Source: Candidatus Rokuibacteriota bacterium
Lineage (GTDB): Bacteria; Methylomirabilota; Methylomirabilia; Rokubacteriales; CSP1-6
Assembly: GCA_003220535.1 (NCBI GenBank)
Contig: QHSU01000089.1
Location: 1-64,000 of the forward strand
Direction: 5' to 3'
Length of the DNA stretch: 64,000 nucleotides
Positions 62,014 through 64,000 of this stretch are shown here, one piece after another. The notes under the pieces are model-generated. The model was not told the DNA's origin. It was given only the letters and a program-made list of their open reading frames with translations, and made no database searches. Numbering within the stretch: the first letter of the stretch is position 1; each line of letters opens with the position of its first letter. A program made the position numbers and the translations under genes.

Positions 62014-63065
62014 TCATCAGCCGAACCCCGTTTCGGATCTCCTTCTTCGGTGGCGGCACCGACTATCCCGAATGGTATGCCAAGCACGGCGGCGCCGTGC
62101 TGGCCACGACGATCGACAAGTACTGCTACATTAACTGTCGCTACCTCCCGCCCTTCTTCGAGCATCGCTACTGCATTGTCTACTCGAAGGTCGAGCACTG
62201 TCAGACGCTGGATGAGATCGTCCATCCGGCCGTCCGGGAGGCGCTCCGATTCCTGGAAATCCCGCGCGGCGTGGAGATCCACCACGATGCGGACATCCCC
62301 GCGCGCAGCGGCATCGGATCCAGCTCGGCCTTCACGGTGGGCTTGCTCAACGGCCTCTATGCGCTGAAGGGCCAGATGGTCAGCAAGCATCGGCTCGCGA
62401 TGGAGAGCGTGCACCTGGAGCAGAACATCCTCAAGGAGACGGTCGGGTCACAGGATCAGGTGCTGGCGGCCTACGGCGGCCTGAATCACATCCAGTTCCA
62501 CCAGAACGGCGAGATCTCGGTGACACCGATCACCGTCGGCGCCGACCGGATCCGGGAGCTCGCCGCCCATCTGATGCTGTTCTACACCGGCATCAAGCGC
62601 ACCGCCTCGAGCATCGCCGCGACCTTCGTCGCCGGCATCGACGACCGGCGGCGCCAGCTCCGGATCATGCGCGATCTGGTGGACGAGAGCATCTCGATCG
62701 TCAGCGGCGACCGGGACATCCGGGAGTTCGGCGAGCTTCTCCACGAAGCGTGGCTGGCCAAGCGCAGCCTGAGCGCCACCATCTCGAACTCCGAGGTCGA
62801 CGCGCTCTACGACGCGGCGCGCGCCGCGGGCGCGATCGGCGGCAAGCTGATCGGCGCCGGCGGCGGCGGGTTCTTTCTGTTGTTCGTGCCGCCGGCCAAG
62901 CAGCAGAGCGTGCGCGAGACGCTGAACAGCGTGATCCACGTCCCGTTCAAGTTCGACTTCTCCGGCAGCCAGGTCATCTTCTGCGACCGGGAGGAGGACT
63001 ACGCGGCCGAAGAGAAGACCCGGGCCGCCCAGTCGATCCGCGCATTCCGCGAACTGACGCAGTGA
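62010..63065 (+). CDS. hddA: GHMP kinase, D-glycero-alpha-D-manno-heptose-7-phosphate kinase type
   Basis: 351 residues: IISRTPFRISFFGGGTDYPE start, the GHMP ATP loop PARSGIGSSSAFTVGLLNG near residue 95, and the C-terminal GGKLIGAGGGGFFLLFVPPA. The sequence form and the neighbouring gmhA point to the 1-kinase of the GDP-heptose route (HddA) rather than a galactokinase or fucokinase. GmhB phosphatase and HddC guanylyltransferase should lie beyond the right edge (inference). Stop and next start overlap as GTGA. Confidence 0.9.
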   Translation: MIISRTPFRISFFGGGTDYPEWYAKHGGAVLATTIDKYCYINCRYLPPFFEHRYCIVYSKVEHCQTLDEIVHPAVREALRFLEIPRGVEIHHDADIPARSGIGSSSAFTVGLLNGLYALKGQMVSKHRLAMESVHLEQNILKETVGSQDQVLAAYGGLNHIQFHQNGEISVTPITVGADRIRELAAHLMLFYTGIKRTASSIAATFVAGIDDRRRQLRIMRDLVDESISIVSGDRDIREFGELLHEAWLAKRSLSATISNSEVDALYDAARAAGAIGGKLIGAGGGGFFLLFVPPAKQQSVRETLNSVIHVPFKFDFSGSQVIFCDREEDYAAEEKTRAAQSIRAFRELTQ

Positions 63066-64000
63066 GCGGCCGGACACTCGACGACCCTGTCGTGAGCACG
63101 CTCCGATCGGCCTCGCCGCGCACCGCCGCCGAGATCGACGTGGGGCTGCTCACGGGCGGCATCGACCGGCCGTACGCGTTCGGCCTGGCGCTGGCCTTGC
63201 TGTCGAAGGGCGTCGCGGTCGATTTCATCGGGAGCGATGACCTGGACAGCCCCGACCTGCGCGGCCGTCCCGGGCTCGTCTTCCGCAACCTGCGCGGGAG
63301 CCAGCGGGAGGATGCCAGCCTGGCGCGGAAAGTCTCGCGGGTGTCGATCTACTACGCCCGCCTCATCCGCTACGCCGCGGGGGACGGGCCGAAGATCTTT
63401 CACATTCTGTGGAACAACAAATTCGAGGTGTTCGATCGGACCTTGCTGATGCTGTACTACAAACTACGGGGAAAGAAGATCGTGCTCACGGCGCACAACG
63501 TCAACGCCGGCAAGCGCGACTCCAACGACTCGTGGATCAATCGACTCACGCTGAGAATCCAGTACCGGCTGGCCGACCACATCTTCGTCCACACGGACGC
63601 GATGAAGCGGGAGCTGGTCGAAGACTTCGGCATGCGCGCCGGCGCGGCCACGGTCATCCCGATCGGGATCAACAACTCGGTGCCGGTGACCGGGCTCACC
63701 TCCGCGCAGGCGAAGCGTCGGCTGGGCCTCGACGACGGTGACCGGGCGATCTTGTTCTTCGGCCACATCGGGCCCTACAAGGGACTCGAGTTCCTCGTCG
63801 CGGCGTTTCAACGGATCGCCGCCACGAACCCCGCCTACCGGCTGATCATCGCCGGCAAGCCCAAGAGGGGCGGCGAGCGCTACGTCGACGAGATCCAGCG
63901 GGCGATCCGCGGCGACGCGAGTCGAGAGCGCGTCATTCAGCGGATCGAGTTCATCCCGGACGAGGAGACCGAAGTGTACTTCAAAGCGGCCGACGTTCTG
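63062..64000 (+). CDS. glycosyltransferase (GT-B, GT4-like), C-terminus beyond the window
   Basis: Open from GTG 63062 to the edge: 313 residues. The N-lobe has VGLLTGGIDRPYAFGLALAL and FHILWNNKFEVFDRTLLMLY. KKIVLTAHNVNAGKRDSNDS and HIFVHTDAMKRELVEDFG end it. The C-lobe begins VIPIGINNSVPVTGL, ILFFGHIGPYKGLEFLVAAF and YRLIIAGKPKRGGERYVDEI. These are normal GT4 features. Coupled to the heptose kinase gene, it may transfer the heptose (inference). Confidence 0.85.
   Translation, partial: MSGRTLDDPVVSTLRSASPRTAAEIDVGLLTGGIDRPYAFGLALALLSKGVAVDFIGSDDLDSPDLRGRPGLVFRNLRGSQREDASLARKVSRVSIYYARLIRYAAGDGPKIFHILWNNKFEVFDRTLLMLYYKLRGKKIVLTAHNVNAGKRDSNDSWINRLTLRIQYRLADHIFVHTDAMKRELVEDFGMRAGAATVIPIGINNSVPVTGLTSAQAKRRLGLDDGDRAILFFGHIGPYKGLEFLVAAFQRIAATNPAYRLIIAGKPKRGGERYVDEIQRAIRGDASRERVIQRIEFIPDEETEVYFKAADVL

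Overview
The window is about two-thirds G+C, nearly free of mobile elements, and reads like an uncultivated soil or sediment Gram-negative bacterium. The mix of luciferase-like (LLM) oxidoreductases, an alkyltransferase-like protein, a UPF0282-type MBL hydrolase, an outer-membrane export system and an exosortase-A-type (XrtA/PEP-CTERM) exopolysaccharide module with sigma-54 control would suit Candidatus Rokubacteria/Methylomirabilota. That assignment is inference from gene content. No rRNA or other taxonomic marker lies in the window.

Layout. (1) 1-6 kb: a partial TolC-type protein, an LLM oxidoreductase, a secreted TPR protein, endonucleases III and IV in convergent order around a 145-bp inverted repeat, a zinc-ribbon protein, a ferritin-like diiron protein, an SRPBCC protein, and a multiply frameshifted EamA transporter. 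(2) 7.0-15.2 kb, minus strand: a tight run panE - two ABC exporter half-transporters - alkyltransferase-like protein - LLM oxidoreductase - SDR - MBL hydrolase - peroxiredoxin. The peroxiredoxin carries an in-frame TGA exactly at its peroxidatic cysteine, so it is very probably a selenoprotein. (3) 15.2-17.5 kb: a UDP-glucose 6-dehydrogenase gene flanked by direct repeats of the panE/suhB divergent region. (4) 17.5-21.1 kb: a decayed zone with a deleted ChbG/YdjC pseudogene, an MmgE/PrpD fragment, a frameshifted iron-type solute-binding protein and its two-domain permease. (5) 21.1-64 kb: a large exopolysaccharide locus running off the right edge.

The exopolysaccharide locus begins with a large secreted DUF4038/Ig-repeat protein, an outer-membrane beta-barrel and a truncated AAA+ regulator, all on minus. 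It then switches to plus with a PrsR-like sigma-54 activator, Wza-type export protein, Wzz-type chain-length protein, XrtA-associated ATPase, CpsD-like kinase, NusG-paralogue antiterminator, GlmS, a nucleotide-sugar dehydrogenase and an initiating sugar transferase. Next come sugar-nucleotide genes: a Wbp-like route to UDP-2,3-diacetamido-uronic acid, present both as split oxidoreductase/acetyltransferase genes and as a fusion, and a CDP-linked branched-sugar branch. Decoration, glycosyl transfer and polymerisation genes follow: a polysaccharide deacetylase-like protein, GT4, ChbG deacetylase, FemAB/GNAT-like transferase, an asparagine-synthase-like amidotransferase and an O-antigen ligase/polymerase. 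Last are D-glycero-D-manno-heptose genes and a partial glycosyltransferase. Many neighbours overlap by 4 bp (ATGA/GTGA), which suggests translational coupling.

Three good sigma-54 (-24/-12) sequences sit upstream of the PrsR-like operon, the DUF4038 protein and the initiating transferase. An 18-bp palindrome about 98 bp upstream of the first looks like an activator site. Together they outline a local RpoN-dependent exopolysaccharide regulon. A tRNA-Thr(TGT) gene of odd shape lies directly after the FemAB/GNAT-like gene.
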